A stretch of 64,000 bases of DNA from Oegoconia quadripuncta (lineage: Eukaryota; Arthropoda; Insecta; Lepidoptera; Autostichidae), in contig OX438758.1 of assembly GCA_949316235.1 (NCBI GenBank), positions 14,169,731-14,233,730 on the forward strand. The letters are read 5' to 3'. The stretch's first letter is position 1. The number at the start of each line of letters is the position of its first letter. Of the stretch, positions 53,401 through 54,391 are shown one piece after another. Both the position numbers and the translations under genes were made by a program. The notes under the pieces were generated by a model, which saw nothing but the letters and a program-made list of their open reading frames with translations, ran no database searches and was not told where the DNA came from.

Positions 53401-53458
53401 AAGACTCTTTGTCCCTTATATAGGTGTTGGATTTGGTATTTATTTGAGATTTAGCCAT
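5331..53458 (-). CDS. Bap170: Bap170 / ARID2 orthologue, 35 coding exons seen, 3' end missing
   Basis: Subunit of the PBAP/PBAF SWI/SNF chromatin-remodelling complex in the nucleus; in the family it carries an ARID and zinc fingers and defines the PBAP form of the complex. The 35 exons listed separately join without a frame break to 4926 nt (1642 codons). Fly and human homologues are roughly 1700 and 1835 residues, so only a short C-terminus is missing. Order by residue: ARID about 17-113; acidic/basic linker about 114-139; armadillo-like helices about 140-500; Thr-Pro run about 560-583; RFX-type winged helix about 600-690; Gln-rich middle about 723-1500 with several short tandem repeats; two C-X4-C-X12-H-X4-H zinc fingers about 1532-1590; conserved tail to 1642. 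The ATG at 53458 has an in-frame TAA two codons upstream. Domain identity comes from recalled ARID2/Bap170 landmarks ([31 protein letters not shown]); exon borders are my own reading. Confidence 0.9.
5497..5625 (+). repeat. Repeat with CTCTTCCCATGGGTGTCGTA block
   Basis: Shared with 36595-36750 and 56815-56935 (TCTTCCCGTGGGTGTC, TTTGCACGTTTTAACGG-type blocks). It is a dispersed, non-coding repeat; the open frames over these copies are incidental. Confidence 0.55.
5650..5755 (+). repeat. SINE family A, 3' fragment
   Basis: ATGTGTTGGGGTTTCCGGGT through GTCGTGCATAAAAAAAA; the tRNA-like head is absent. Confidence 0.8.
6232..6275. repeat. Terminal fragment of foldback family H
   Basis: AATTACACGAATTTGATTTC followed by ACCCTGTATG matches the right end of the 38969-39233 element. 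Confidence 0.5.
6343..6505 (-). CDS. Bap170: Bap170 exon 34: two C2H2 zinc fingers
   Basis: Encodes [20 protein letters not shown], completing finger 1 (C-X4-C-X12-H-X4-H), then [20 protein letters not shown] and [10 protein letters not shown], finger 2 with the same spacing. Both fingers match the C-terminal pair of human ARID2 in spacing and in the -VF-HA---H and HL-DKHC motifs. Ends in phase 0 at GTGAGT. Confidence 0.92.
6590..6775. repeat. Dispersed repeat with CGAGAAGCCTAAAAGCTAA
   Basis: Similar to 45225-45385: both contain GAGAAGCCTAAAAGCTAA, then AACGGCCACT-like and AAAATAACCG blocks. Class unknown. Confidence 0.55.
7027..7403 (-). CDS. Bap170: Bap170 exon 33: Pro-rich, QPQPLSQL repeats, first zinc-finger half
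   Basis: Starts [20 protein letters not shown], continues into about nine copies of an octapeptide close to QPQPLSQL encoded by 24-nt units, and ends [15 protein letters not shown], the two Cys of the first zinc finger. Ends in phase 2 at GTGAGT; the split Lys codon is completed by exon 34. Confidence 0.9.
7536..7763 (-). repeat. SINE family A, head-truncated
   Basis: Reads TTTTTTATGCACAACGGGTT to AAAATGCCCTACCAC on the plus strand, the reverse complement of the SINE A body; lies in Bap170 intron 32. Confidence 0.85.
8720..8935 (+). mobile_element. RTE-type LINE, 3' fragment
   Basis: Shares CGACGAGCGTGTATGAA and GTCTCTGCCTAC...GGGAAACAGGC with the 3' end of the better copy at 51992-52656, and ends in the same TATGTATG tail. 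Confidence 0.75.
8951..9055 (-). CDS. Bap170: Bap170 exon 32
   Basis: Encodes [20 protein letters not shown] then [15 protein letters not shown], 35 codons, phase 0 at both ends. RQPVM occurs twice in loosely related form. An RTE-LINE fragment ends next to the donor. Confidence 0.85.
9366..9731 (-). CDS. Bap170: Bap170 exon 31, long Gln/Asn-rich exon
   Basis: 122 codons, starting [20 protein letters not shown] and containing two [17 protein letters not shown] repeats and repeated SSNQQ. Ends [13 protein letters not shown] at a GTAAGT donor. The upstream ATG in another frame belongs to a shadow frame, and the acceptor CCCGCAG sets the real start. Confidence 0.87.
9851..9935 (-). repeat. SINE family B fragment
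   Basis: TTCCACAATAAG and GGCTTGTATTATGGAGACCA correspond to the distal part of family B. Confidence 0.5.
9936..11472. other. Bap170 intron 30, nothing recognised
   Basis: AT-rich. Two modest frames at 9880-10101 and 10089-10406 show no recognisable protein pattern. No repeat of the named families apart from the SINE B fragment before it. Confidence 0.55.
11473..11574 (-). CDS. Bap170: Bap170 exon 30, 102-nt module
   Basis: Encodes [20 protein letters not shown] then [14 protein letters not shown], 34 codons, phase 0 at both ends. Donor GTTACA resembles that of exon 29. Confidence 0.82.
11575..12938. other. Bap170 intron 29, nothing recognised
   Basis: Mixed composition without frames of note; GGGAATTAGTGACAGTAAGC-like phrases recur loosely near 12600-12905 (TTAGTGACAGCGTGAAA, TTAGTGACAGTAAGCGTG, TTAGTGACAATAAGCGTG), suggesting old duplications of about 150 bp. 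Confidence 0.5.
12939..13028 (-). CDS. Bap170: Bap170 exon 29
   Basis: Encodes [20 protein letters not shown] then [10 protein letters not shown], 30 codons, phase 0. The acceptor (CGTACAAAAG) has a poor pyrimidine tract and the donor is GTTACT, so the borders are less certain than the frame. Confidence 0.78.
13430..14475 (-). mobile_element. Degenerate RTE-type LINE with reverse transcriptase motif
   Basis: On the minus strand the frame contains YADD (14142-14153), the catalytic box of reverse transcriptases, then [24 protein letters not shown] and [14 protein letters not shown], and ends with the 3' tail shared with 52000-52640. Frameshifts break it; it is not functional. Confidence 0.85.
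14798..14898 (-). CDS. Bap170: Bap170 exon 28: conserved IVQGPTGGG block
   Basis: Encodes [20 protein letters not shown] then [14 protein letters not shown]. The Thr/Val-(I/L)-VQGP motif resembles human ARID2 sequence in the same part of the protein. Phase 1 acceptor, phase 0 donor. Confidence 0.85.
15516..15584 (-). CDS. Bap170: Bap170 exon 27
   Basis: Encodes [20 protein letters not shown] then TSQ, phase 1 at both ends. Gln-rich, with clean GTATCT donor and TTTACAG acceptor. Confidence 0.82.
16831..16933 (-). CDS. Bap170: Bap170 exon 26, further VQQPTLQ heptads
   Basis: Encodes [20 protein letters not shown] then [14 protein letters not shown]. Its first 16 codons are clearly related to exon 25, so the two exons look like products of duplication. 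Ends in phase 1 at GTATAC. Confidence 0.85.
17581..17682 (-). CDS. Bap170: Bap170 exon 25, four tandem VQQPTLQ heptads
   Basis: The 34 codons are VQQPTMQ, then VQQPTLQ three times, then MQGALQ. The 21-nt units are nearly identical at DNA level. Phase 0 at both ends, acceptor TAACGCAG, donor GTACAG. Confidence 0.85.
17725..18609 (+). mobile_element. Non-autonomous Helitron, Lep1-like, interrupted by a foldback element
   Basis: Starts TCTAGCTAATATTATAAATG after an A and ends GGCGGAAAGCTAG before a T, as Helitrons do (5' TC, 3' CTRR, insertion between A and T). The motif CACGGCGAAACGGATG is typical of widespread lepidopteran copies. Naming it Lep1-like is from memory of that family. Confidence 0.7.
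17825..18487. mobile_element. 663-bp foldback element (family I) inside the Helitron
   Basis: Terminal inverted repeats of about 170 bp start CAGGGTGTAATCGTTAAGTG and differ by only a few bases between arms. Flanked on both sides by TATA, consistent with a TA target duplication. No transposase frame seen. Confidence 0.85.
18942..19048 (+). repeat. SINE family A, 3' fragment
   Basis: CCAAATGTGTTGGGGTTTCT to GTCGTGCATAAAAAAA, lacking the head. Confidence 0.8.
19226..19400 (-). repeat. Interspersed repeat family D, better preserved copy
   Basis: Contains CACTGTTGGGGCACAGCCTC, GAGTCCAGTGCGGATAGG and CTATAGGCCAATCACTTGGC. The first block also appears at 50985-51015. Confidence 0.6.
19462..19685 (+). 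repeat. SINE family B
   Basis: AGTGTAGTGGTTAAAAATTC in the head, CCCGAGTTATGGATG in the body, GGAACTAGATGGCGCTGTGT at the end; the box B segment is partly lost. Ends shortly before Bap170 exon 24. Confidence 0.75.
19728..19829 (-). CDS. Bap170: Bap170 exon 24, 102-nt Gln-rich module
   Basis: Encodes [20 protein letters not shown] then [14 protein letters not shown], 34 codons, phase 0 at both ends. First of a run of near-equal exons of about 34 codons. Confidence 0.82.
20029..20246 (+). repeat. SINE family A, strongly diverged
   Basis: GAGGTCGCGGTTTCGATTCC, CTCGGTTTGGTTGGTGAC and a TGTGCATGAAAAAG end follow the family order with many changes. Confidence 0.65.
20810..20922 (-). repeat. GC-rich 115-bp repeat, copy 2 (inverted)
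   Basis: Reverse complement of the 1108-1222 repeat, including the palindromic TCGCGCGCGA core and the AAACGTTTAT end. Confidence 0.7.
21603..21660 (-). other. Orphan exon-like open frame inside Bap170 intron 23
   Basis: ATG at 21660 opens [19 protein letters not shown] and runs into a good GTAAGT donor in phase 1. Its phase does not fit the flanking Bap170 exons, and I found no partner exon. Sequence just upstream (about 21790-21895) resembles 27865-27975, so this may be part of a repeat. I do not recognise the peptide. Confidence 0.2.
22153..22298. repeat. 146-bp foldback element family G, copy 1
   Basis: ATTGGTGTCGATTCGGATGT at one end and its near-perfect complement at the other, arms about 40 bp. 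Copy 2 at 43286-43431 has the same length in the opposite orientation. Confidence 0.85.
22299..24084. other. Bap170 intron around exon 23, otherwise nothing recognised
   Basis: Apart from exon 23 (22857-22949) the stretch is AT-rich with no assignable repeat or second gene. Confidence 0.5.
22857..22949 (-). CDS. Bap170: Bap170 exon 23: [17 protein letters not shown] block
   Basis: Encodes [20 protein letters not shown] then [11 protein letters not shown], a helical acidic motif that I recognise from ARID2 proteins. Phase 0 at both ends, donor GTAAGT. Confidence 0.88.
24085..24290 (+). repeat. SINE family B, second subfamily
   Basis: AACCAAAGGTTGCGGGTTGG, GTGTGATGAATAC and TAGTTTGGGACTAGATGATT. 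Same subfamily as 27327-27552 and 51101-51265. Confidence 0.65.
24709..24869 (-). CDS. Bap170: Bap170 exon 22, two possible donors
   Basis: Encodes [20 protein letters not shown], then [20 protein letters not shown] and a Lys-rich [10 protein letters not shown], a possible nuclear localisation signal. The donor at 24709 is GTAAGT after VVLF; an upstream in-frame GTAGTT donor would end the exon at 24721, four residues shorter. Both keep phase 0. Confidence 0.82.
24905..25075 (-). repeat. LINE 3' end fragment (Jockey-like tail)
   Basis: On the minus strand: CTGGAAGAGATCGCTTTTAG then a tail ending CAATAAAGAG. The same block occurs at 48775-48870 and, diverged, at 51385-51415. Confidence 0.6.
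25076..26164. other. Bap170 intron 21 part, no convincing gene
   Basis: A 137-codon frame at 25100-25513 and a following one at 25510-25731 lack recognisable motifs, conserved composition or splice context. I leave them unassigned. Confidence 0.5.
26165..26315 (+). repeat. LINE 3' tail-like repeat
   Basis: CTCGTTCTTCTCTGAGGAG, GAATGAGCGAT, GTCATGACGATTTCAAAT and a final ACGAAATAAAACTTTTTTGA match 31740-31905. It looks like a LINE 3' untranslated end. Confidence 0.6.
27123..27702. mobile_element. hAT-like non-autonomous element with a nested SINE
   Basis: Ends TAGGGTTGCCAGAT and its complement, followed inward by an AGGAGGAC block on both arms. Flanked by CTTTCAAA and CTCTCAAA (7 of 8 match), an 8-bp duplication as in hAT. 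A family B SINE (27327-27552) lies inside. Confidence 0.7.
27327..27552 (-). repeat. SINE family B, second subfamily, inside a hAT-like element
   Basis: On the minus strand: AGTGGATAGTGACCCTGTCA, GGTTGCTAGTTCGAATCCCG (box B-like), and an end with GATGATTGGTGTAAGTGTCC. Confidence 0.75.
28540..29000 (+). mobile_element. RTE-type LINE endonuclease remnant
   Basis: Conceptual frames include [20 protein letters not shown] followed by [17 protein letters not shown] and later RMVNGTLD, the pattern of an RTE-like apurinic endonuclease ([16 protein letters not shown]). Frameshifts and stops interrupt it. Confidence 0.75.
29050..29339 (-). repeat. SINE family A, near full length
   Basis: Runs from the A-rich end (TTTTTTTTATGCACAACGGG) to the head (GAGCCACGGAGGCGG) with box B as GGGGATCGAACCCG. 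About 290 bp. Confidence 0.87.
29749..30064 (-). CDS. Bap170: Bap170 exon 21: MLADLLEKK block and decapeptide repeat
   Basis: Encodes [17 protein letters not shown], a landmark of ARID2 proteins, then [20 protein letters not shown] and a repeat: [10 protein letters not shown] occurs twice in tandem, followed by a diverged [10 protein letters not shown] and QIKNE. Phase 0 acceptor TTCTGTAAAA-side, phase 1 donor GTATGT. Confidence 0.9.
30100..30172 (-). repeat. SINE family B fragment
   Basis: TTCATTATACAAACATTTAC and CTACCCACTACGCCAAACGA; lies 36 bp beyond the start of Bap170 exon 21. Confidence 0.5.
30545..30594 (-). CDS. Bap170: Bap170 exon 20, small exon
   Basis: Encodes [22 protein letters not shown] resembles a sumoylation consensus (psi-K-x-E); that role is inference. 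Acceptor TTTTAG, donor GTAAGT, ends in phase 0. Confidence 0.78.
30672..30702 (-). CDS. Bap170: Bap170 exon 19, a 31-nt microexon
   Basis: Encodes [10 protein letters not shown], 10 codons plus one base. Acceptor ACATTATAG, donor GTAAAT. Accepted because its phase 1 end fits the next exon exactly. Confidence 0.7.
30976..31190. repeat. Foldback element with internal tandem duplication
   Basis: Left arm TTAACTTTACCATCGCGTTC and right arm complement TTAACTTTACTACCGCGTTC extend over about 50 bp with a GAGTTTTGT block. Inside, AAAAGTATCTATG-AAAAAAATC is duplicated in tandem (about 22 bp). Confidence 0.7.
31355..31617 (-). repeat. SINE family A, diverged
   Basis: TTAAGCACAACGTGTTTACA to CTCCGACCTCCGACCCG; head lost, many changes from other copies. 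Confidence 0.78.
31740..31905 (+). repeat. LINE 3' tail-like repeat, second copy
   Basis: CTTGCTCGTTCTTCACTGGG, GTCATGACGATTTCAAATG and ACGAAATAAAACATTTTTGA, as at 26165-26315. Confidence 0.6.
32465..32944. mobile_element. hAT-like non-autonomous element
   Basis: Ends TCGGCGGTTCTCAA and complement of TTGGGAACCGCAG, close to the CAG-GGTTCTCAA ends of many hAT elements. Flanks CCTCTAGG and GCTCTAGG share 7 of 8 bases as an 8-bp duplication. About 480 bp; no transposase frame. Confidence 0.75.
33004..33093 (-). CDS. Bap170: Bap170 exon 18
   Basis: Encodes [20 protein letters not shown] then [10 protein letters not shown], 30 codons, phase 0 at both ends. Acceptor TTACTGCAG, donor GTAATA. Frame fit and acidic composition suit the middle region. 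Confidence 0.78.
33432..33503 (-). CDS. Bap170: Bap170 exon 17
   Basis: Encodes [20 protein letters not shown] then PSQT, 24 codons, phase 0 at both ends. Called from Gln-rich composition, clean splice sites and frame fit rather than a known motif. Confidence 0.75.
33504..35915. other. Bap170 intron 16, long AT-rich stretch, nothing recognised
   Basis: About 2.4 kb with no frame of note and no copy of the repeat families named here. It is the longest repeat-poor stretch of the window. Confidence 0.55.
35916..36035 (-). CDS. Bap170: Bap170 exon 16
   Basis: Encodes [20 protein letters not shown], then [20 protein letters not shown]. The [13 protein letters not shown] block looks like a conserved short motif in an otherwise disordered region. 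Phase 0 at both ends, donor GTAAGT; 40 codons. A different frame of the same stretch gives an unrelated 60-codon open frame. Confidence 0.85.
36116..36268 (-). repeat. SINE family A fragment
   Basis: CACAACTGGTTAGAACTCGA to GGTGGACTGGCTCTTATC. It lies just upstream of Bap170 exon 16 in transcript order. Confidence 0.75.
36595..36750 (+). repeat. Repeat with TCTTCTCGTAGGTGTCGTAA block
   Basis: Related to 5497-5625 and 56815-56935, and covers much of a 145-codon open frame (36441-36878) that I do not accept as a gene. Confidence 0.5.
36955..37037 (-). CDS. Bap170: Bap170 exon 15
   Basis: Encodes [20 protein letters not shown] then KTVVSQSQ. The SPILKAQL segment resembles the ARID2 stretch just after the RFX domain. 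Phase 1 acceptor, phase 0 donor. Confidence 0.82.
37519..37637 (-). CDS. Bap170: Bap170 exon 14: RFX-type winged helix, last part
   Basis: Encodes [20 protein letters not shown], then [20 protein letters not shown]. It completes the winged helix (V-P-----R--------Y-GI---), as in RFX domains. Ends in phase 1. Confidence 0.87.
38058..38404. repeat. Foldback element family K, copy 1
   Basis: Left arm TCGGATGATTTTTTACATTA, GGAAGAAATAGGGCATATTA; right arm complement ACCGGATGAGTTATTTATCG with AATAGAGCATATTAGGTAAG. Copy 2 at 61553-62040. Confidence 0.7.
38465..38634 (-). CDS. Bap170: Bap170 exon 13: RFX-type winged helix, first part
   Basis: Encodes [20 protein letters not shown], then [20 protein letters not shown] and [13 protein letters not shown]. 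This follows the RFX DNA-binding pattern A--WL---YE-------E-Y--Y---C------I--A-F-KLVR. Ends in phase 2 at GTCAGT, a weaker donor. Confidence 0.9.
38969..39233. repeat. 265-bp foldback element family H
   Basis: Ends CAGGGTGAATTTGAATTCGT and its complement, flanked by TA on both sides. Interior is itself largely palindromic (CCTGATTACGAACAACTTTA against CGTTGTTCGTAATCAGG). Confidence 0.85.
40049..40225 (-). CDS. Bap170: Bap170 exon 12: Thr-Pro repeat linker
   Basis: Encodes [20 protein letters not shown], then about ten Thr-Pro dipeptides and a return to [15 protein letters not shown]. The simple codon run on the plus strand reads as GGTGTGGGGGTGGGC-like sequence. Phase 0 at both ends. A disordered linker between the helical and RFX regions is the natural reading. 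Confidence 0.82.
40262..40412 (-). repeat. SINE family B, second subfamily, truncated
   Basis: CAAACTAAGCAAAGTTTGTA, TGGATACTAGATAACGGATA and CGTATTCATCATACAAACAC; head lost. Confidence 0.65.
41089..41229 (-). CDS. Bap170: Bap170 exon 11: end of helical region, start of Gln-rich linker
   Basis: Encodes [20 protein letters not shown], then an Ala-rich stretch and [13 protein letters not shown]. The opening matches the human segment around QAFGTDGLAAVKMIEH. Phase 0 at both ends, donor GTAAGT. Confidence 0.85.
41405..41590 (+). repeat. SINE family A, body
   Basis: ACGGAGGTCGCAGGTCGATT, GTACTCGGTTTGGTTGCTGG, GCCCGCCTGGCTAGCTACCA and a shortened end. It directly precedes the head-derived array. 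Confidence 0.75.
41595..42005. repeat. Degenerate tandem array derived from a SINE A head
   Basis: About 17 units of 22-27 bp close to GTTAACATTGAGCCACGGAG, with variants such as CATTACGCCACGGAGTAG. The unit equals the complement of the SINE A box A head. The array ends about 25 bp from Bap170 exon 10. Confidence 0.85.
42030..42194 (-). CDS. Bap170: Bap170 exon 10: armadillo-like region
   Basis: Encodes [20 protein letters not shown], then [20 protein letters not shown] and [29 protein letters not shown] is conserved in the family. Phase 0 at both ends; the donor GTAATT is weak. A degenerate repeat array ends about 25 bp beyond the donor. Confidence 0.9.
42290..42800 (+). mobile_element. Mariner-type transposase remnant
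   Basis: Plus-strand frames contain VMVWW, then [12 protein letters not shown], the counterpart of the mariner catalytic block S-DL-P-DYHLF/DLW, and [17 protein letters not shown] residues. Several stops and frameshifts; inactive. Confidence 0.7.
43084..43245 (-). CDS. Bap170: Bap170 exon 9: armadillo-like region
   Basis: Encodes [20 protein letters not shown], then [20 protein letters not shown] and [14 protein letters not shown]. Alternating hydrophobic helices fit an ARM-like fold; L-ALE-L-KL-QNE-NE is an ARID2 landmark. Phase 0 at both ends. Confidence 0.92.
43286..43431. repeat. 146-bp foldback element family G, copy 2
   Basis: AATGGTGTCGATTCGGATGT to its complement. The interior, reverse-complemented, matches that of 22153-22298. 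A weak fragment (GAATCGACACCACTGCCC) lies at 62053-62072. Confidence 0.85.
44213..44306 (-). CDS. Bap170: Bap170 exon 8: armadillo-like region
   Basis: Encodes [20 protein letters not shown] then [12 protein letters not shown], the conserved RFLLLC-----L-Q-GLDTLGN helix pair of ARID2. Acceptor TTCTACAG, donor GTGAGA, ends in phase 0. Confidence 0.92.
44692..44931 (+). repeat. SINE family A, head-truncated
   Basis: GGTAGGGCATTTGAAATGCC through AACCCGTTGTGCTAATAAAA; follows a T/A simple-repeat stretch. Confidence 0.82.
45225..45385. repeat. Dispersed repeat, second copy
   Basis: Matches 6590-6775 in the same orientation. No open frame of note. Confidence 0.55.
45541..45722 (-). CDS. Bap170: Bap170 exon 7: armadillo-like region
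   Basis: Encodes [20 protein letters not shown], then [20 protein letters not shown] and [12 protein letters not shown]. The block RVLQIA-I-RSLSFEE-N is strongly conserved in ARID2. Ends in phase 2 at GTGAGT. Confidence 0.92.
45762..46013 (-). repeat. SINE family A, diverged
   Basis: AAGCGCGCTGACCCAGAAGC to TAGCTACGGGGAGGTGG, with the box B region as GGGGAACGAACCAGCG. Abuts Bap170 exon 7. Confidence 0.78.
46495..46695 (-). mobile_element. Jockey-type LINE C-terminal fragment
   Basis: Minus-strand frame gives [20 protein letters not shown] then [20 protein letters not shown] and NILTF, the end of a Jockey reverse transcriptase ORF (Y---VWG------I---QKR-VR-I------). Truncated on both sides. 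Confidence 0.8.
47304..47548 (-). CDS. Bap170: Bap170 exon 6: armadillo-like region
   Basis: Encodes [40 protein letters not shown] and a stretch rich in Glu and Asp ending [12 protein letters not shown]. The first half (L-RD-IG--Y----R) is a family landmark. Acceptor TCTTACAG, donor GTGAGT, ends in phase 0. Confidence 0.88.
48307..48516 (-). CDS. Bap170: Bap170 exon 5: start of armadillo-like region
   Basis: Encodes [20 protein letters not shown], then [20 protein letters not shown] and [19 protein letters not shown]2 proteins have the same block (SLLSPLPNE-DFAIN) just after the ARID. Ends in phase 1 at GTGAGT. Confidence 0.9.
48730..48880 (+). repeat. LINE 3' end fragment (Jockey-like tail)
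   Basis: GTTGCCTGGAAGAGATCGCT, GATAAGGCCGCC and AAAATAAAGAATATTTTGTT; same block as 24905-25075 in the other orientation. Confidence 0.6.
49093..49214 (-). CDS. Bap170: Bap170 exon 4: end of ARID and charged linker
   Basis: Starts [10 protein letters not shown], completing the last ARID helix, then runs into an Asp/Arg/Gly-rich linker ([20 protein letters not shown]) and ends at GGSYIS in phase 1. Acceptor TTTGTAG, donor GTAAAT. Confidence 0.85.
49304..49553. repeat. Foldback element family H, diverged copy
   Basis: ACAAACAACTTTTCCCAAGG and GAACCATAG with complements near 49465-49515 (TATGGTTCCCAGGTGGAAAG, ATCAGGAGTGGAGTCACCAG) follow the order of 38969-39233. Confidence 0.65.
49555..49800 (+). 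mobile_element. LINE reverse transcriptase C-terminal fragment
   Basis: Plus-strand frame includes [20 protein letters not shown] then [20 protein letters not shown] and EHGS with a stop. RGRPR-----D-IK is typical of the C-terminus of RTE- or CR1-like ORF2. A reversed piece lies at 61598-61702. Confidence 0.7.
50142..50397 (-). repeat. SINE family B, near full length
   Basis: On the minus strand: GACCTGTTTGGTGTAGTGGT (box A-like), GGTCGCGGGTTCGAATCCCG (box B), CCCGAATTATCGATG, and GGAACTAGATGACGCTGTAT at the end. Confidence 0.85.
50583..50692 (-). CDS. Bap170: Bap170 exon 3: ARID second half
   Basis: Encodes [20 protein letters not shown] and then [17 protein letters not shown], matching the ARID segment with the conserved Trp and the L-(R/K)-x-x-Y-x-x-Y-L-x-K helix. 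Acceptor GTTAACAG, donor GTGAGT, ends in phase 2. The intron between it and exon 2 holds a young LINE insertion. Confidence 0.88.
50940..51020. repeat. Interspersed repeat family D fragment
   Basis: TCATCAACAGCCTTACAATG and ACTGTTGGGCCACAGCCTCC match the 1637 and 19226 copies. Confidence 0.5.
51101..51265 (-). repeat. SINE family B, second subfamily, truncated
   Basis: TTTGGACATTTACACCAATC, TAAGCAAAGTATGTACTATG, ATCCATGACTCGGGATTAAA; head missing. Confidence 0.7.
51992..52656 (+). mobile_element. Young 5'-truncated RTE-type LINE with 12-bp target duplication
   Basis: TATATGCAGCCT occurs at 51992-52003 and again at 52645-52656, flanking the insert. An uninterrupted 189-codon frame (52056-52625) encodes the C-terminus of an ORF2: [20 protein letters not shown] followed by [16 protein letters not shown] and [19 protein letters not shown] repeat forms the 3' tail. 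The intact frame and duplication suggest a recent insertion. Confidence 0.88.
53070..53160 (-). CDS. Bap170: Bap170 exon 2: ARID core
   Basis: Encodes [20 protein letters not shown] and then [11 protein letters not shown], the typical ARID pattern P-x-(V/I)-x-G-x-(E)-(I/L)-DL--LY--V---GG. Acceptor TTTGCAG, donor GTATGT, ends in phase 0. Confidence 0.9.
53364..53458 (-). CDS. Bap170: Bap170 exon 1: start codon and beginning of ARID
   Basis: Begins with ATG GCT AAA TCT and encodes [11 protein letters not shown] followed by [12 protein letters not shown], the first ARID helix (human counterpart FLDELRQFHHSR). An in-frame TAA stands two codons before the ATG. It ends in phase 2 at a GTAAGT donor. 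Confidence 0.88.
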
Positions 53459-54283
53459 GTTTTATCACTAAAATGAATTATACACTATAAAATTTTAAGT
53501 GTTCCCGAACTGTTAGGTTTCAACTGACACTGATCCAGGTGACCGAAAAAACCAACATTGGAATATTTTGTCATTCACATAATTAGTTCAGGTAGCATCC
53601 AATATTACAACAATATTTAAAAGTTGCTTAAATTCACACAGAACCAACTCCGTGGAACCATCAAACAGATTGAAGAGATGCTTGCGTTCGCTTGAATAAA
53701 AGTGACGGAAAGAAACAGAGTAAAAAACAAAATTGTTTTTGTGGCATGAGTGATGAGAGAGACAACCACCAACGCGATTTTATTGACGTAAATAAATATA
53801 AATTCCTACCAAACACTCAGCCGTATCTGTACCATGTAATAATTAATTATTTTTGAACGTTGGGTTGTGTGGCCCTAGCATATTTGTAATTTCTAGCAGT
53901 AGATTCCTGTATTAGTCACTGTACTTTATTGCTAAAATCATCCTTTTTTGGCTAGCGTATATCTCGATATCCAGCGTTCATAACCTAAAGCGTTCGCCTG
54001 TGGGGTCCATCTTCTCTCAATATTTTTTTATTGGGAGCGTCACTTAAAATATCGATACCGAAATAAGAATTAGAAATCAAGTCACCAAATGAATTATCAA
54101 TATGCTAGGGCCACACAACCCAACGTTTATCAATATTTTCGTAATTATGGCTTTGCAACCAAGCCATAATTAATAAAAAAAAGAAGTGTCTAGTTCACGT
54201 GTGTTCGGTTTAGTTTAGTTGCTTGTTTTTATTTTATTTAGGGGTCGTTTTGAGAATAAAGCTGTAACAGAAAAATACGCAAA
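53459..54283. promoter_or_regulatory. Divergent Bap170-NAT10 intergenic region, probable shared promoter
   Basis: The start codons of the two genes are 825 bp apart and point away from each other. A CACGTG E-box lies at 54196-54201, about 85 bp before the NAT10 ATG. TATCGATA, the DRE core bound by DREF in Drosophila, lies at 54050-54057. A 272-bp foldback element fills the middle. Transcription starts cannot be placed from sequence alone, and binding by DREF or a Myc-type factor is inference. Confidence 0.6.
53856..54127. repeat. Foldback (MITE-like) element in the divergent promoter
   Basis: A 27-bp perfect inverted repeat (53856-53882 and 54101-54127; outer bases AACGTTGGGTTG) bounds 272 bp without coding capacity. 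Similarity continues inward for some bases with mismatches. I could not define a target-site duplication. It contains the TATCGATA 8-mer. Confidence 0.75.
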
Positions 54284-54391
54284 ATGGTAAAAAAGAAAAT
54301 AGATAACCGTATTAGAGTTATGATAGAAAATGGAGTCAAACTTGGCCATCGAACCATGTTTCTTCTCGTTGGTGATAAAAGTAGAGACCAA
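54284..54391 (+). CDS. NAT10: NAT10 exon 1
   Basis: MVKKKIDNRIRVMIENGVKL then GHRTMFLLVGDKSRDQ, nearly the family N-terminus (KKVDNRIR-LIENGV--RHR--FV-VGD--RDQ). Phase 0 donor GTGAGT. Confidence 0.95.
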
